A DNA stretch of 64,000 nucleotides from Lentibacillus halodurans (GCF_900112045.1 NZ_FOJW01000004.1:1-64000); one strand, 5' to 3'; positions 52,841-61,838 are shown, counted from the stretch's first letter. The notes: generated by a model from the letters alone, not told the origin. Numbers and translations: made by a program.

Positions 52841-53545
52841 ATGTCTATCGGCATTTTATCAGTGAAAAGAAATCCGGCCAGGTATCAGCGTATTCAACCA
52901 TCAACGATTTTCTGTTGCCATAATGGAAAAATTCATCTATCCTATGATAAAGAACATTGTACATGTGCTGGGCGAAAGGAGCGAGTTACCATAGATCTTC
53001 GAAATATAGGCCAAAAACTGAAACGAGCCCGTCTGAAAAGCAAGTATACACAGCAGCAGATAGCGGATCAATGCGGTATCTCCAAAAGCCTGCTGTCCAA
53101 AATCGAAAATGGTCAGACATCTTCAGCTGTTGCGACGTTGTCAAAAATCTCGGAAGCATTGGATGTGCCGCTTTCCTGGGTGCTGGACGGTCATCCGGAA
53201 ACAGATCTGGTTCTGCTTCCTAAAGCGGACAGACGAATCAGTGCAGATGATGAGAATATGGGCTATTCGTTTGAGCTGCTTGCTAATCGTTCCCGCTTTT
53301 CACGGATTGAACCGACGATTGTCCATGTTACTCCTAAAGATTTTAATGTCCGTCACGAGCCATATACACATTCCCAGGATGAGTTTATTTATATCGTTGA
53401 AGGCGCCATTGAGCTCTATTATGACGGTCAAAAACATTACATGGAAAAAGGGGATACCAGCTATTTCAAGGGTGTAAAGCCTCACTTGTTTATCCCAGTA
53501 GATAATGACGGGGCAAAAGTTTTAACTGTGTTTATTGATGAATAA
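52841..53545 (+). CDS. XRE-family regulator with cupin sensor domain
   Basis: The helix-turn-helix (IGQKLKRARLKSKYTQQQIA DQCGISKSLLSKIENGQTSS) is followed by a double-stranded beta-helix cupin (HSQDEFIYIVEGAIELYYDG ... GDTSYFKGVKPHLF). It is a small-molecule-sensing repressor of the PuuR/YdcN type. The start is unclear. The frame opens at ATG 52841 without a ribosome site, right behind a terminator, and its first 50 residues look non-family. A strong site AAAGGAGCG sits 9 nt before an ATA (52991), exactly where family members begin. Confidence 0.85.
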   Translation: MSIGILSVKRNPARYQRIQPSTIFCCHNGKIHLSYDKEHCTCAGRKERVTIDLRNIGQKLKRARLKSKYTQQQIADQCGISKSLLSKIENGQTSSAVATLSKISEALDVPLSWVLDGHPETDLVLLPKADRRISADDENMGYSFELLANRSRFSRIEPTIVHVTPKDFNVRHEPYTHSQDEFIYIVEGAIELYYDGQKHYMEKGDTSYFKGVKPHLFIPVDNDGAKVLTVFIDE

Positions 53546-53640
53546 AAAATTCAGCGTTTTGTCCGATCAGGTTAGAAAAGCGCGAGGCTGCGCCAGAGTT
53601 CTTCGTATAAGTTCATAAGTGATATTTTCTGACGTTATAA

Positions 53641-53670
53641 AAAATGCCTTTAACTGCAAAGGTATTTTTT
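53641..53670 (+). terminator. Terminator of the XRE-cupin gene
   Basis: AAAATGCCTTT and AAAGGTATTTT pair (one G-T) around AACTGC, with TTTT on the right. Confidence 0.75.
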
Positions 53671-53682
53671 AATGACAAAAAA

Positions 53683-53758
53683 TGACACTGTGTCACTTTT
53701 GGTTGACATATGACATGATGTCATTTATGATTAAGTTATATGGAATGACACGATGTCA
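53683..53758 (+). promoter_or_regulatory. Consensus promoter with three palindromic operators
   Basis: TTGACA (53703-53708), a 17-nt spacer and TATGAT (53726-53731) form a near-consensus promoter. Three 13-bp palindromes of the type TGACAYNRTGTCA surround it: TGACACTGTGTCA (53683-53695), TGACATGATGTCA (53711-53723, inside the spacer) and TGACACGATGTCA (53746-53758). A repressor, possibly TetR-type, would block it tightly. The gene it drives appears to be the short broken frame that follows. Confidence 0.8.
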
Positions 53759-53782
53759 CATTCATGGGAGTGTAATAAAATT

Positions 53783-53918
53783 TTGACCGTTACACATATT
53801 GAGAAAGAAAAACTAAAGCGTTTGGTTCAGAAACTGCAAATGCAGGGAATTGATGCTCAACTTTGCAAAAGACCTGATAGGTAATGAACTTCATCTGGAA
53901 AAGCCATCTTTTCAATAA
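53783..53918 (+). pseudogene. Short, probably frameshifted gene behind the triple operator
   Basis: From TTG 53783 (GGGAGTG upstream) the frame reads LTVTHIEKEKLKRLVQKLQM, QGIDAQLCKRPDR and stops at 53884. A one-base shift near 53862 would continue it as AKDLIGNELHLEKPSFQ to 53918. The two halves together look like the start of a helical protein, but I cannot name it. It is probably the remnant of the gene controlled by the operators. Confidence 0.35.
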
Positions 53919-53957
53919 ACTCGGGCACCTAGCAGTAAGTAGGGAGGACGATACAAC

Positions 53958-54638
53958 ATGTTTTTCCATCCAATGGATTTTTTAATCATCATCGCATTTG
54001 GTTTGACTATGTGGGCACAGACAAAAGTAAAGGGGAATTTTGAGGAATATTCGAAGGTTCAGGCTTCTTCCGGGATGACCGGTCTGCAGGCAGCACGGAG
54101 GATTCTTGATCAGGAAGGTCTTTCATCAGTTAACATTGAGCGTGCACGCGGCGGGACACTCTCCGATCACTATGATCCGACGAAGAAAACGCTCCGCTTA
54201 TCGGATGCTGTGTACAGCGGGAACTCCATATCATCTGTGTCTGTTGCTGCCCATGAGGTTGGTCACGCCATTCAGCATGCCAATAACTATTCGATGCTGG
54301 TTGTGCGTCATAAGATTTTTCCGGTTGCCAATATAGGATCACAGATGGCACCATTGCTGCTGCTCGGTGGTTTATTCCTTGATATAACCAATCTGATCAC
54401 CATTGGTATTATTCTGTTCTCGGCAGCCGTTCTCTTTCAGGTTGTCACACTGCCGGTTGAATACGATGCCAGCAGGCGGGCCAAAAACAAACTTGTGGAG
54501 CTTGGAATGATTTCAAACAGGGAGGAAAAAGGTGTCGGCAAAGTATTGGGTGCGGCAGCTTTAACTTATCTTGCCAGTACGCTGATCGCTGTCCTTCAAT
54601 TGCTGAAATTTATCATGATTGCCCGCAATCGTAATTGA
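53958..54638 (+). CDS. YugP-like zinc-dependent membrane protease
   Basis: A 226-aa membrane protein of the YugP / neutral zinc peptidase family. An N-terminal helix (FLIIIAFGLTMWAQTKVKG) is followed by the zinc site SVAAHEVGHAIQHANNYS (about residues 95-112) and two or three further helices (LLLLGGLFLDITNLITIGII). The substrate is unknown. GGGAGGACG lies before the ATG. Confidence 0.92.
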   Translation: MFFHPMDFLIIIAFGLTMWAQTKVKGNFEEYSKVQASSGMTGLQAARRILDQEGLSSVNIERARGGTLSDHYDPTKKTLRLSDAVYSGNSISSVSVAAHEVGHAIQHANNYSMLVVRHKIFPVANIGSQMAPLLLLGGLFLDITNLITIGIILFSAAVLFQVVTLPVEYDASRRAKNKLVELGMISNREEKGVGKVLGAAALTYLASTLIAVLQLLKFIMIARNRN

Positions 54639-54858
54639 TAAGTGGCTCTTCTTCTATATGATGTTTTGTAATGTCAAAAATATAAGCTATGAATGACCTG
54701 ATAAGGAAAACTTCGGCCCCTGCTATAAGTCGAGGCGAATAGGAGCTTTCGAAAAGTGTATCATCATCGTGAGTTAAAATGACCGTCTCATGAAGACTTT
54801 ATGTATGTCATATGATGCTGATATACGGCACTTTACCTGAGAAGAGGTGATGAATCGG

Positions 54859-55668
54859 ATGAATATTCTGGTCACATTGGATACCAACTATCTCAAGCCT
54901 TTAAAGGTTGCACTTAAGTCATTGTTTTTGAACAATCAGGATGAAACGTTTACCATTTATCTGATGCACTCAAGTCTCGAACAAGCAGATTTGGATGAAT
55001 TAAATCATTACATTGACATACATGGCAGCGAACTGAGACCTATTTACATTTCGGATGAATACTTCAAGGACGCGCCTGCACAATCCTATTATACGAAAGA
55101 AATGTATTATCGGCTGCTTGCCTTTAAATTTTTGCCTGAATCGCTTGAGCGCATTTTATATCTGGACCCGGATATATTGGTGATTAATCCGATCAGGGAA
55201 CTTTATCAAACAAATTTAATGGGCTATCTGTTTGCAGCAGCTTACCATAACAAGATGTCGGTTAATGAATTCAATAAGCTGCGGCTGGCACCTTATGACA
55301 TTGAGGCCTACTATAATTCTGGTGTACTGCTGATGAATCTGGAGGAGCAGCGGCAGCAGATTGACGAACAGATTATTTATCAATTTGTGGAGAAAAACCG
55401 TGCGAGATTAATCATGCCGGATCAGGATATTTTAAATGCCCTCTTTTCGAAAAATACAAAAAACCTTGACGAAACATTATACAACTATGATACACGGTAT
55501 TATAGCCATTATAAAAACAAGTCGAACGGGATCTGCGATATGGATTACGTTATTCATCATACCGTCGTTCTTCACTTCTGCGGAAAGAAAAAACCGTGGA
55601 AAAAGCGTTACAGCGGAAAATTCCATGCCTTATACAAGCATTATGAAAAACTGGCATTAGCACCTTGA
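54859..55668 (+). CDS. Family 8 glycosyltransferase
   Basis: ATG 54859 (GAAGAGG upstream) gives 269 aa. It is a GT8 enzyme with a GT-A fold: MNILVTLDTNYLKPLKVALK, the metal-binding DXD in ERILYLDPDILVINPI, then YYNSGVLLMNLEEQ and HFCGKKKPWKKRYSGKF. It is similar to LPS-type galactosyltransferases and general-stress glycosyltransferases, probably cytoplasmic and acting on a cell-surface glycan precursor. The acceptor is unknown. Confidence 0.92.
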   Translation: MNILVTLDTNYLKPLKVALKSLFLNNQDETFTIYLMHSSLEQADLDELNHYIDIHGSELRPIYISDEYFKDAPAQSYYTKEMYYRLLAFKFLPESLERILYLDPDILVINPIRELYQTNLMGYLFAAAYHNKMSVNEFNKLRLAPYDIEAYYNSGVLLMNLEEQRQQIDEQIIYQFVEKNRARLIMPDQDILNALFSKNTKNLDETLYNYDTRYYSHYKNKSNGICDMDYVIHHTVVLHFCGKKKPWKKRYSGKFHALYKHYEKLALAP

Positions 55669-55708
55669 ACACGACAAAACGACAATAAAGCAACAGGGGG
55701 GAAGGACA

Positions 55709-56314
55709 ATGCCGAAACAGACATTTTATAATTTACCCGAAGAGAAGAAACAAACATTAATCGCTGCTGTTGAAAAGGAATTTTCGAGAGTGCCACTATA
55801 CAAAGCTTCTATATCCAATATCGTAAAAGGAGCCGGCATACCACGCGGCAGCTTTTATCAATACTTTGATGATAAGGAAGATGCCTTTTTCTTCCTGTTA
55901 AATGATCTTTCCAGCAGGCGAAAAGACCACTTTGTTCACTTGCTGAAAACACATGACGGTGATCTGATCGAAGCGATAACGGTATTTTTTCAGACAGCCA
56001 TTACAGAAGGTGAAAACTTCAATTTTATGAAAAACACCTTTTTGAATATGACGTATAAAATAGAAGATTCCTTTTTAAGGGTTTTCAGCGATAAGAAAAA
56101 CAGTGAAGAATTCAAGGAAATCAGTCCATTCATTGATAAACGAAAACTGAATCTTTCCGATGAGAAGGAATTTTTCCATGTGATGCAAATCCTTATGTCT
56201 GTTGTTGTCCGCAATTTTGTTGAGAAATTTGCCCGGAATTTATCGGACGAAGAAGTCATGTACAACTTCAAAGTTGAAATGAACCTTTTAAAAACCGGGC
56301 TTTATCAAACATAA
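55709..56314 (+). CDS. TetR-family regulator
   Basis: A 201-aa protein with GGGGGGAAGG before the ATG. The TetR helix-turn-helix is KASISNIVKGAGIPRGSFYQ YFDDKEDAFFFLL, in the GSFYQYF form. The C-terminal ligand domain is helical and poorly conserved. It stands alone; its target is not apparent. The triple palindrome at 53.7 kb is one candidate, by proximity only. Confidence 0.88.
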   Translation: MPKQTFYNLPEEKKQTLIAAVEKEFSRVPLYKASISNIVKGAGIPRGSFYQYFDDKEDAFFFLLNDLSSRRKDHFVHLLKTHDGDLIEAITVFFQTAITEGENFNFMKNTFLNMTYKIEDSFLRVFSDKKNSEEFKEISPFIDKRKLNLSDEKEFFHVMQILMSVVVRNFVEKFARNLSDEEVMYNFKVEMNLLKTGLYQT

Positions 56315-56597
56315 GAATGCTAAGGAAAAGAGACTGCAAAACGGTATGAACGAAGAAGCATTCAATTCCTCCGGGGGGACACGTAAAATCCAATCGCTGA
56401 AGCGGCGGATGACTCTGGCGGGGTGCTCATTGGGGCACTTATGTATTTCATGTTGTCTAAATTTTTCTCGAGGATTAAAAGTTACAATCCATGAAATCCT
56501 GGTCCGGGATTCTTTTTTGATATAATGAAAAAATTCCTTTCAGACTACATATAGAAAATCACTATTCTTTATTGAGTGTGATTCACTCATTGTAATA
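56315..56597. other. Intergenic region
   Basis: About 280 nt between convergent genes. It contains a short GC-rich stretch (CCTCCGGGGGGACACG and CTGAAGCGGCGGATG) that resembles decayed repeat DNA. I see no reading frame and no clear RNA. Confidence 0.35.
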
Positions 56598-56629
56598 GAA
56601 AAAACATCTCCCCGGTAGCAGGGAGATGT
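56598..56629 (-). terminator. Terminator of the DAACS symporter gene
   Basis: ACATCTCCC and GGGAGATGT pair perfectly over 9 bp. On the minus strand TTTTTT follows. It starts 8 nt after the symporter stop. Confidence 0.9.
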
Positions 56630-56636
56630 CGTCATG

Positions 56637-57875
56637 TTACGTTGCTCTTTTCTGTTTGCTTTCCCGTGTCTTTTCAGTTTTATCAATCAGGCTTGTTCCG
56701 ACAAGGTCACCGGTAATATTTAGTGCTGTGCAGCCCATGCCGACCAGTACATCAATTGCGGTTAATAAGCCGACCGCTTCCATTGGCAGTCCAACCTGAG
56801 CAAATACCGTTGCAATCATGATAATACCCGCACCCGGAACACCAGCCGTGCCAACCGATGCCAACGTACCGATCAGTACGACTTGCAGTATCTCTGCAAA
56901 GCTTAGCGGATCACCAATCACATTTGCGGCAAATACAGCCGAGACAGCAATACGGATGGCAGCACCGTCCATATTAATCGTTGCTCCTAGCGGTAGACTG
57001 AACCCATAGAGACTTTTCGACAGGTCTAATCCTCTGGCAGCGTTAAGTGTGAGTGGTAATGTACCGGAACTGCTCTGGGTTACAAATGCTGTTATCATAG
57101 GTGTGCGCCCATGTCTGAAAAAGTCTTTAATATTAATTTTGAAGAACACCATGAAAACGATGTAAAACATAATCTGAACAATTAAAGCTACATAAAGGAC
57201 GCCGACCATGCTGCCTAATTCTAACAATGTATCTGCACCCTGATTACCGACCACTTCTGCCACAATGGCAAAAACTCCTACCGGTACGTACTGAATGATG
57301 ACCTTCATGATGCTTAAGGTAGCTTCATTCAGTCCATTAATGACTTTATACACTGTTTCACCCAGCTCTTTGTTTGACTCAGATGACCGAAGAGCTGATA
57401 TGGCAATTCCGAACGCGAGTGCTGTAAAAATGATTCCAAGCAGGTTCAATTCACTGAATGCTGTAATAATATTATCTGGTACGATATTCAGTAAAACACT
57501 GACGACGCCGGGGTTCTCCGGCACTTCAAATGTTTCATTTGCATCAAGCGTCATCCCTGTTCCAGGATTGAATATGGTTGCTACAGATATTCCGACAATA
57601 ATGGCAAATGCCGATGTCAGTAAGTAATAGACAAACACCTTTCCACCCATTCGTCCAAGGCTGCCTATTCGTGTCTGATTAACCCCAACGATTAGGGTGA
57701 ATAAGATGAGCGGAACGATTAGGAATTGCAAAAGCCGAAGCAGAAGATCCCCAAACGGAGCCACTGCAGCTGTATCTTCGCCAAAAATCAGGCCGACAGT
57801 AATACCAAGAATAAGTGCGACTGTAATTTTTAAAATCAGAGATGCTTCAATATACGATCTCCAAATTGTCTTCAT
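56637..57875 (-). CDS. Dicarboxylate/amino acid:cation symporter (DAACS)
   Basis: A 412-aa membrane protein of the GltP/DctA family with eight helices and two re-entrant loops. The signature Ser-rich loop is AFVTQSSSGTLPLTLNAARG (HP1) and the cation/substrate motif is LGATINMDGAAIRIAVSAVF (helix 7). It imports glutamate, aspartate or C4-dicarboxylates with Na+ or H+. It is a single leftward gene with its own terminator. Confidence 0.94.
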   Translation of the reverse strand: MKTIWRSYIEASLILKITVALILGITVGLIFGEDTAAVAPFGDLLLRLLQFLIVPLILFTLIVGVNQTRIGSLGRMGGKVFVYYLLTSAFAIIVGISVATIFNPGTGMTLDANETFEVPENPGVVSVLLNIVPDNIITAFSELNLLGIIFTALAFGIAISALRSSESNKELGETVYKVINGLNEATLSIMKVIIQYVPVGVFAIVAEVVGNQGADTLLELGSMVGVLYVALIVQIMFYIVFMVFFKINIKDFFRHGRTPMITAFVTQSSSGTLPLTLNAARGLDLSKSLYGFSLPLGATINMDGAAIRIAVSAVFAANVIGDPLSFAEILQVVLIGTLASVGTAGVPGAGIIMIATVFAQVGLPMEAVGLLTAIDVLVGMGCTALNITGDLVGTSLIDKTEKTRESKQKRAT

Positions 57876-58042
57876 GAAAGATCCCCCATTACCATATTGT
57901 ATATGATATCTATTCCGATATAATTAATCGGGTTTTATATGTAGACATTAGCTTTTTTATTGGGCTCTGTCAAAAGTACTGTTTTGTGTATACAGACATA
58001 GATAGCCATGCTGCAGTGAACATGGCTTTATCTTAGTATTCG

Positions 58043-58882
58043 TTATTTTTCAATGAACATCTGCGTCCAATAACGTCCATCTTCTGTATACCCGACACCG
58101 ATATGGGTGAATGATTCATCGATAATATTTTTCCGATGCTCCTCACTTTCCATCCAGGCATCGACAACCTGTTGTGGAGAACGTTGTCCCCGGGCGATAT
58201 TCTCCCCCGCTGACTGGAATGTAACATCGAATTCCTTCATCATATTAAATGGTGATCCATATGTTGGACTTGTATGCGAAAAGTAATTTTTATCATGCAT
58301 ATCCTCCGATTTGTTTCGGGCAACCCGGCTTAATGGTTTGCTTACTTTCAGGGATGATAACCCTTGTTCGCTTCTTTCTTCATTGGTTAAAGCAATCACT
58401 TTAGAGGCGTACTCACTCATGCCTTGCTGTGACTGATTCTGATCATTATCTTGATCGCCCGGCTGTTGAGGGGACTGATTTTGCTCCGTTTCATTCCCGT
58501 TTTCCGGCTGATCTTGCTCTGGTTGTAACGGGTCCTGTCTCTGCATGTTTCGTTCTTGCAGCTGCTGATCCTGATCTCTTCCGGGGTCACGGGCATTACC
58601 GCTGAGTGGCCCTTCATTACGTGTGTTTCCGTTAAATCCATCAAAGTTGTCATTTTGACTTATGAAGCCAGTTTGATTGTCTGTTCCTTCATCAAACCCG
58701 ATTTGCTGGGTATCAGGTCCGGACTCATCACTGGATGAATCAGTTCGTATCGTTGAGATTGGAAGCTGATTCTCATCCACGTCAGTACGGGATTGATCAT
58801 CTGCAGCATGCTCATTATTGCATGCTGCCAGCCCTATGATGAAAATAGCCATAAGCATCATAAAGCATCTGAATGGTTTCAT
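58043..58882 (-). CDS. CAP-domain (SCP/YkwD-like) lipoprotein
   Basis: A 279-aa protein whose signal ends IIGLAAC, a lipobox. A 110-residue low-complexity linker rich in Gln, Asn, Asp and Pro follows (QDQQLQERNMQRQDPLQPEQ). The C-terminal CAP domain has TNEERSEQGLSSLKVSKPLS, NKSEDMHDKNYFSHTSPTYG, SAGENIARGQ and the His in MESEEHRKNIID. YkwD-type CAP proteins sit at the cell or spore surface. Proximity to sspH genes fits a sporulation role, but that is only suggestive. Confidence 0.9.
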   Translation of the reverse strand: MKPFRCFMMLMAIFIIGLAACNNEHAADDQSRTDVDENQLPISTIRTDSSSDESGPDTQQIGFDEGTDNQTGFISQNDNFDGFNGNTRNEGPLSGNARDPGRDQDQQLQERNMQRQDPLQPEQDQPENGNETEQNQSPQQPGDQDNDQNQSQQGMSEYASKVIALTNEERSEQGLSSLKVSKPLSRVARNKSEDMHDKNYFSHTSPTYGSPFNMMKEFDVTFQSAGENIARGQRSPQQVVDAWMESEEHRKNIIDESFTHIGVGYTEDGRYWTQMFIEK

Positions 58883-58969
58883 ATGAGCTCTCCTTTTACT
58901 TGTTTTAACTTAACTTACCACTTTCATGATGAAATATTGATGGAAATATACAGCAAAGCGCTCTCCCTT

Positions 58970-59149
58970 TTATTGATTTTCATTTAGTTTAGCTAGTTGT
59001 GCATCAAACTCGTTTTCAGGGTCATCAAGGGCAAAAATCCGAGCGGTATGCTGGTCGTTCACATGCTGGATATAAATTGGATGTCCGTTATAGGTAACAT
59101 GCTTCATATCTGCTGATTGCGCAATTTCCAGCGCACGCTGTCTGTTCAA
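58970..59149 (-). CDS. sspH: H-type small acid-soluble spore protein
   Basis: A 59-aa protein from a TTG start with GGGAGGTGG 7 nt upstream. LNRQRALEIAQSADMKHVTY, NGHPIYIQHV and FALDDPENEF match the SspH family (xAQEIxxSPxMxxVTYNGxP VYIqhVd). These minor spore proteins are made in the forespore. Only a frame with the non-ATG start shows it. Confidence 0.9.
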   Translation of the reverse strand: MNRQRALEIAQSADMKHVTYNGHPIYIQHVNDQHTARIFALDDPENEFDAQLAKLNENQ

Positions 59150-59211
59150 TCAGGCCACCTCCCTTCCATGGAATGCTTTGATAAGCTGCTGTTATTTACC
59201 ATTTGGTCATT

Positions 59212-59299
59212 TTTGGTTGATAAAGCTGAGGTTCGGTCTATAAAATTCGAATTTGGTTTATCAAGCCAAATTTTGGTTGATATCCTGATTCCGCTGATG
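59212..59299 (+). repeat. Phased TTTGGTTGATA repeats
   Basis: Four units start exactly 20 bp apart at 59212, 59232, 59252 and 59272 (TTTGGTTGATAAA, TTCGGTCTATAAA, TTTGGTTTATCAA, TTTGGTTGATATC). A CGCTGATG at 59292 keeps the phase. They fill the gap between the two sspH genes and resemble the cluster at 37741. Confidence 0.65.
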
Positions 59300-59319
59300 T
59301 GTTTGAACTCAAAACTTGC

Positions 59320-59505
59320 TTAGGGACCTTCTTCAAACAAGCCATTTAATTCAACTTCCTGCTCGTGATTCATCTCATCAAGCGGAAAAATAGTTGCAGT
59401 CTCCTGTTCAGGATTTATTTCTTTTAAATATACGGGAAACCCGTGATATTTCACGTTTATCATGGCGATGGAATTTATGATTTCCTGTGCGCGGTCTTGA
59501 TCCAT
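59320..59505 (-). CDS. sspH: H-type small acid-soluble spore protein (second copy)
   Basis: The start is the second of two adjacent ATGs, 6 nt after AAAGGAG, giving 61 aa. DRAQEIINSIAMINVKYHGF and PVYLKEINPEQETATIFPLD follow the SspH pattern. It is the paralogue of the gene 170 nt to its left in the same direction; the two differ at about half their positions, so this is an old duplication. Confidence 0.9.
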   Translation of the reverse strand: MDQDRAQEIINSIAMINVKYHGFPVYLKEINPEQETATIFPLDEMNHEQEVELNGLFEEGP

Positions 59506-59796
59506 CATAATCTCCTTTCTCAGGCCTCACGGTTATTTTTTGTTTGCTTAAAAGGGTATATTCGAGGATGAATTAACCATTTTAATGGGACCCTTACTCG
59601 TTATAAGACAGAGCAAATGCCAAGTTTTTCTAATAACGTCAGAAATTAAGAACGGTAGACCTGATAAATACAAAGACTTTCACTAGACATACTTGCTGAA
59701 AGCCTGGTTTTTTTATTGTTTCAGCTTTTCATTTGCAGTAAAATTTACGTTAGATTGTATTACAGCAGGAGTTTTGGCTTTAAGGGGGATGGATCG

Positions 59797-61077
59797 TTGA
59801 CAGGCAGACAAAAGTTTTTTCAAACGTTTTACTATGGGTGGTTTATTGTATTTATCGGCGGTTTGGGTATTTTCTTTTCAGGACCAGGCCAGACGTATTC
59901 GAACTCAGCCTTTATTGATGAATATATCAATGACTTTGGCTGGTCGCGGACAGAGGTTTCCAGTTTATACTCGACTGCAACACTTATAGCCGGTCTGACC
60001 ATGATGTTTGTGGGCCGTTTTATTGACCGGTTTGGACAGCGGTTTATGATGGTCGCAGTCGGTATCATATTTGCAATGGCTTGTTTTTTTAACAGTATGG
60101 TTACGAATATGTTCATGCTGGCGATCGGCTTCTTTTTAGTTCGTTTGCTTGGGCAGGGAACAATGTCATTGATTCCGAATACGCTTGTTGCCCAATGGTT
60201 TGTGAAGAAAAGAGGACGTGCATTCAGCTTCATGACCATGGGGAGTTTTATTAGTGCGATGCTGTTTCCGGTTGTGAATACCTGGCTTATCCAAACATGG
60301 GATTGGCAGATGGCATGGCGATTCTGGGGTGTTATGCTGCTCGTGGTATTTGTTCCATTTGCCTTGTTTGGTGTCCGCAATCGGCCGGAACAAATGGGAC
60401 TCGAGCCAGACGGGCATAAAGTGCCACAGGATGCGGAAACAGAACCAGTGATGGGCACCACGTCCCTGCCTGAATCGGAAGAGGATTGGACGCTGAAAGA
60501 AGCGATGCGCACTTGGGCTTTTTGGGGCATTTTGATCAGTGTTGGCATACCGGCGATGATCAATACCGGGATTACCTTTCATATTATTTCCATTTTCGAT
60601 ACGAATGGTTTGTCACCTGGAGCAGCTGCAATGGTGTTAAGTTTAATGGCTTTTGCTGGAATGCCGATGTCGCTCATTTCCGGCTTTATTACGGAAAAAG
60701 TACCAACCAACTATTTGCTCGCCGGCGTCTTTGTGATTGAAATCATTTTTTTATTAATGCTTCTGATCACGAATAGTATGCTGATGGCAGTCATGTTTGG
60801 TATAGTATGGGGGATCGCCAATGGTTTGGAACGGATCGGCATGAATGTTATCTGGCCGGATTATTTTGGCAGGAAATATGTTGGCAGTATTAATGGGGTA
60901 GGCATGACGATGGTCGTGATCGGCTCATCGCTGGGTCCATTACCATTCGGCGCAGGGTTCGATATCTTTCATCAATACACACCGGTGTTGCTGACGTCAC
61001 TCTTATTTCCAATCGCAGGTGTCATTTGTGCTGTATCAGCCCGCAGACCTCAAAAAGCCAAACTGAAAGAAACATAA
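59797..61077 (+). CDS. MFS transporter of the oxalate:formate-antiporter type
   Basis: TTG 59797, with AGGGGGAT upstream, is the likely start, giving 426 aa. The long frame upstream is without a site. Twelve helices; YGWFIVFIGGLGIFFSGPGQ TYSNSAFID, FGWSRTEVSSLYSTATLIAG and the loop 2-3 motif GRFIDRFGQRFMM are as in the OFA and monocarboxylate-transporter-like group. The substrate is probably an organic acid; this is not fixed by sequence. Confidence 0.9.
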   Translation: MTGRQKFFQTFYYGWFIVFIGGLGIFFSGPGQTYSNSAFIDEYINDFGWSRTEVSSLYSTATLIAGLTMMFVGRFIDRFGQRFMMVAVGIIFAMACFFNSMVTNMFMLAIGFFLVRLLGQGTMSLIPNTLVAQWFVKKRGRAFSFMTMGSFISAMLFPVVNTWLIQTWDWQMAWRFWGVMLLVVFVPFALFGVRNRPEQMGLEPDGHKVPQDAETEPVMGTTSLPESEEDWTLKEAMRTWAFWGILISVGIPAMINTGITFHIISIFDTNGLSPGAAAMVLSLMAFAGMPMSLISGFITEKVPTNYLLAGVFVIEIIFLLMLLITNSMLMAVMFGIVWGIANGLERIGMNVIWPDYFGRKYVGSINGVGMTMVVIGSSLGPLPFGAGFDIFHQYTPVLLTSLLFPIAGVICAVSARRPQKAKLKET

Positions 61078-61097
61078 AGAATAAGCGGTGAACTGAA

Positions 61098-61712
61098 GTG
61101 ATAAAAGATACAGGGGAACATGTTATTCCCGAAAACATGAAAATAACCAATGAACTGCTGATTGAGCATGTGGCAAGATATCCTTTTGCCAGCGAATATG
61201 TTTATGGACTTGTGCTTGATTTTGCCAGTGGTACGGGGTATGGAACTCATATCCTTGCCAAGAAGGGGAAAGGTTGTGTTGATAAAGTTGTCGGGATTGA
61301 TCTTGACTGGAAGGCGGTGAACTACGCCCGGGGTAATTATTAGCATCCAAACTCGACATTCATGGAGGGTGATGTAACGGATGCAGGTTTGCCGGAAAAA
61401 CTCGGTCAGTTTGATTGCCTTGTCAGTTTTGAAACGATTGAGCACGTTGCGGAGGAGGAACGATTTCTGGCCAATGTTTATAATCTGCTGAAATCTGACG
61501 GAACACTTGTGTTATCAACGCCTTTTGGCAAAGGGCGCGGCAAGCCGTGCGGGTCCCCATTTCATGTTCATCAGCTGACGGCCGATGAGTTTCGGGATTT
61601 GTTTCCGGCATATGCAGCAAAAACATTTTACGTTCAGCGTGGTGGATTAATTAAGCCTGTCAATGGTCAGGATGAACATTATCCACTTGGAATAGCGGTC
61701 TGTCGAAAGTAG
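61098..61712 (+). pseudogene. SAM methyltransferase interrupted by an amber codon
   Basis: From GTG 61098 the frame carries a class I methyltransferase start (VLDFASGTGYGTHILAKKG; GIDLDWKAVNYARGNY), meets TAG at 61341-61343 and continues in the same frame (HPNSTFMEGDVTDAGLPEKL; FDCLVSFETIEHVAEEERFL; LSTPFGKGRGKPC) to a stop at 61712. The single nonsense codon, probably CAG to TAG, is the only lesion. Without suppression the 81-aa product lacks half of the fold. The substrate is unknown. It follows the MFS gene by 20 nt. Confidence 0.8.
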
Positions 61713-61803
61713 CATGGAAAAATCTGCTGCTGGCAACTTTTATGAGGTCACTTTGTTTGAATCAGGCGGTAGCTGATTCTATAACTGGTATCTTCAGGAA
61801 TGA

Positions 61804-61838
61804 ACCCCTGCTCTGGTGAACAGTTCTGGCAGGTTTTT
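61804..61838 (+). terminator. Terminator behind the methyltransferase pseudogene
   Basis: ACCCCTGC and GCAGGTTT sequences pair imperfectly around a loop that itself holds CTGG/CAG pairs, followed by TTTTTTG. Confidence 0.6.

Noticed and set aside
57961-57990. GGGCTCTGTCAAAAGTACTG resembles a terminal repeat of some insertion sequences
   Set aside because: No second end, no target duplication and no transposase nearby, so it cannot be supported.
58004-58027. AGCCATG / CATGGCT hairpin near the end of the CAP-domain gene
   Set aside because: The stem is only 7 bp and neither side has a good U-run. It may be a weak terminator but is not supported enough to list.
59832-60563. Long minus-strand frame (243 codons) opposite the MFS transporter
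   Set aside because: It is the antisense shadow of a clear 12-helix transporter and shows no domain or ribosome site.
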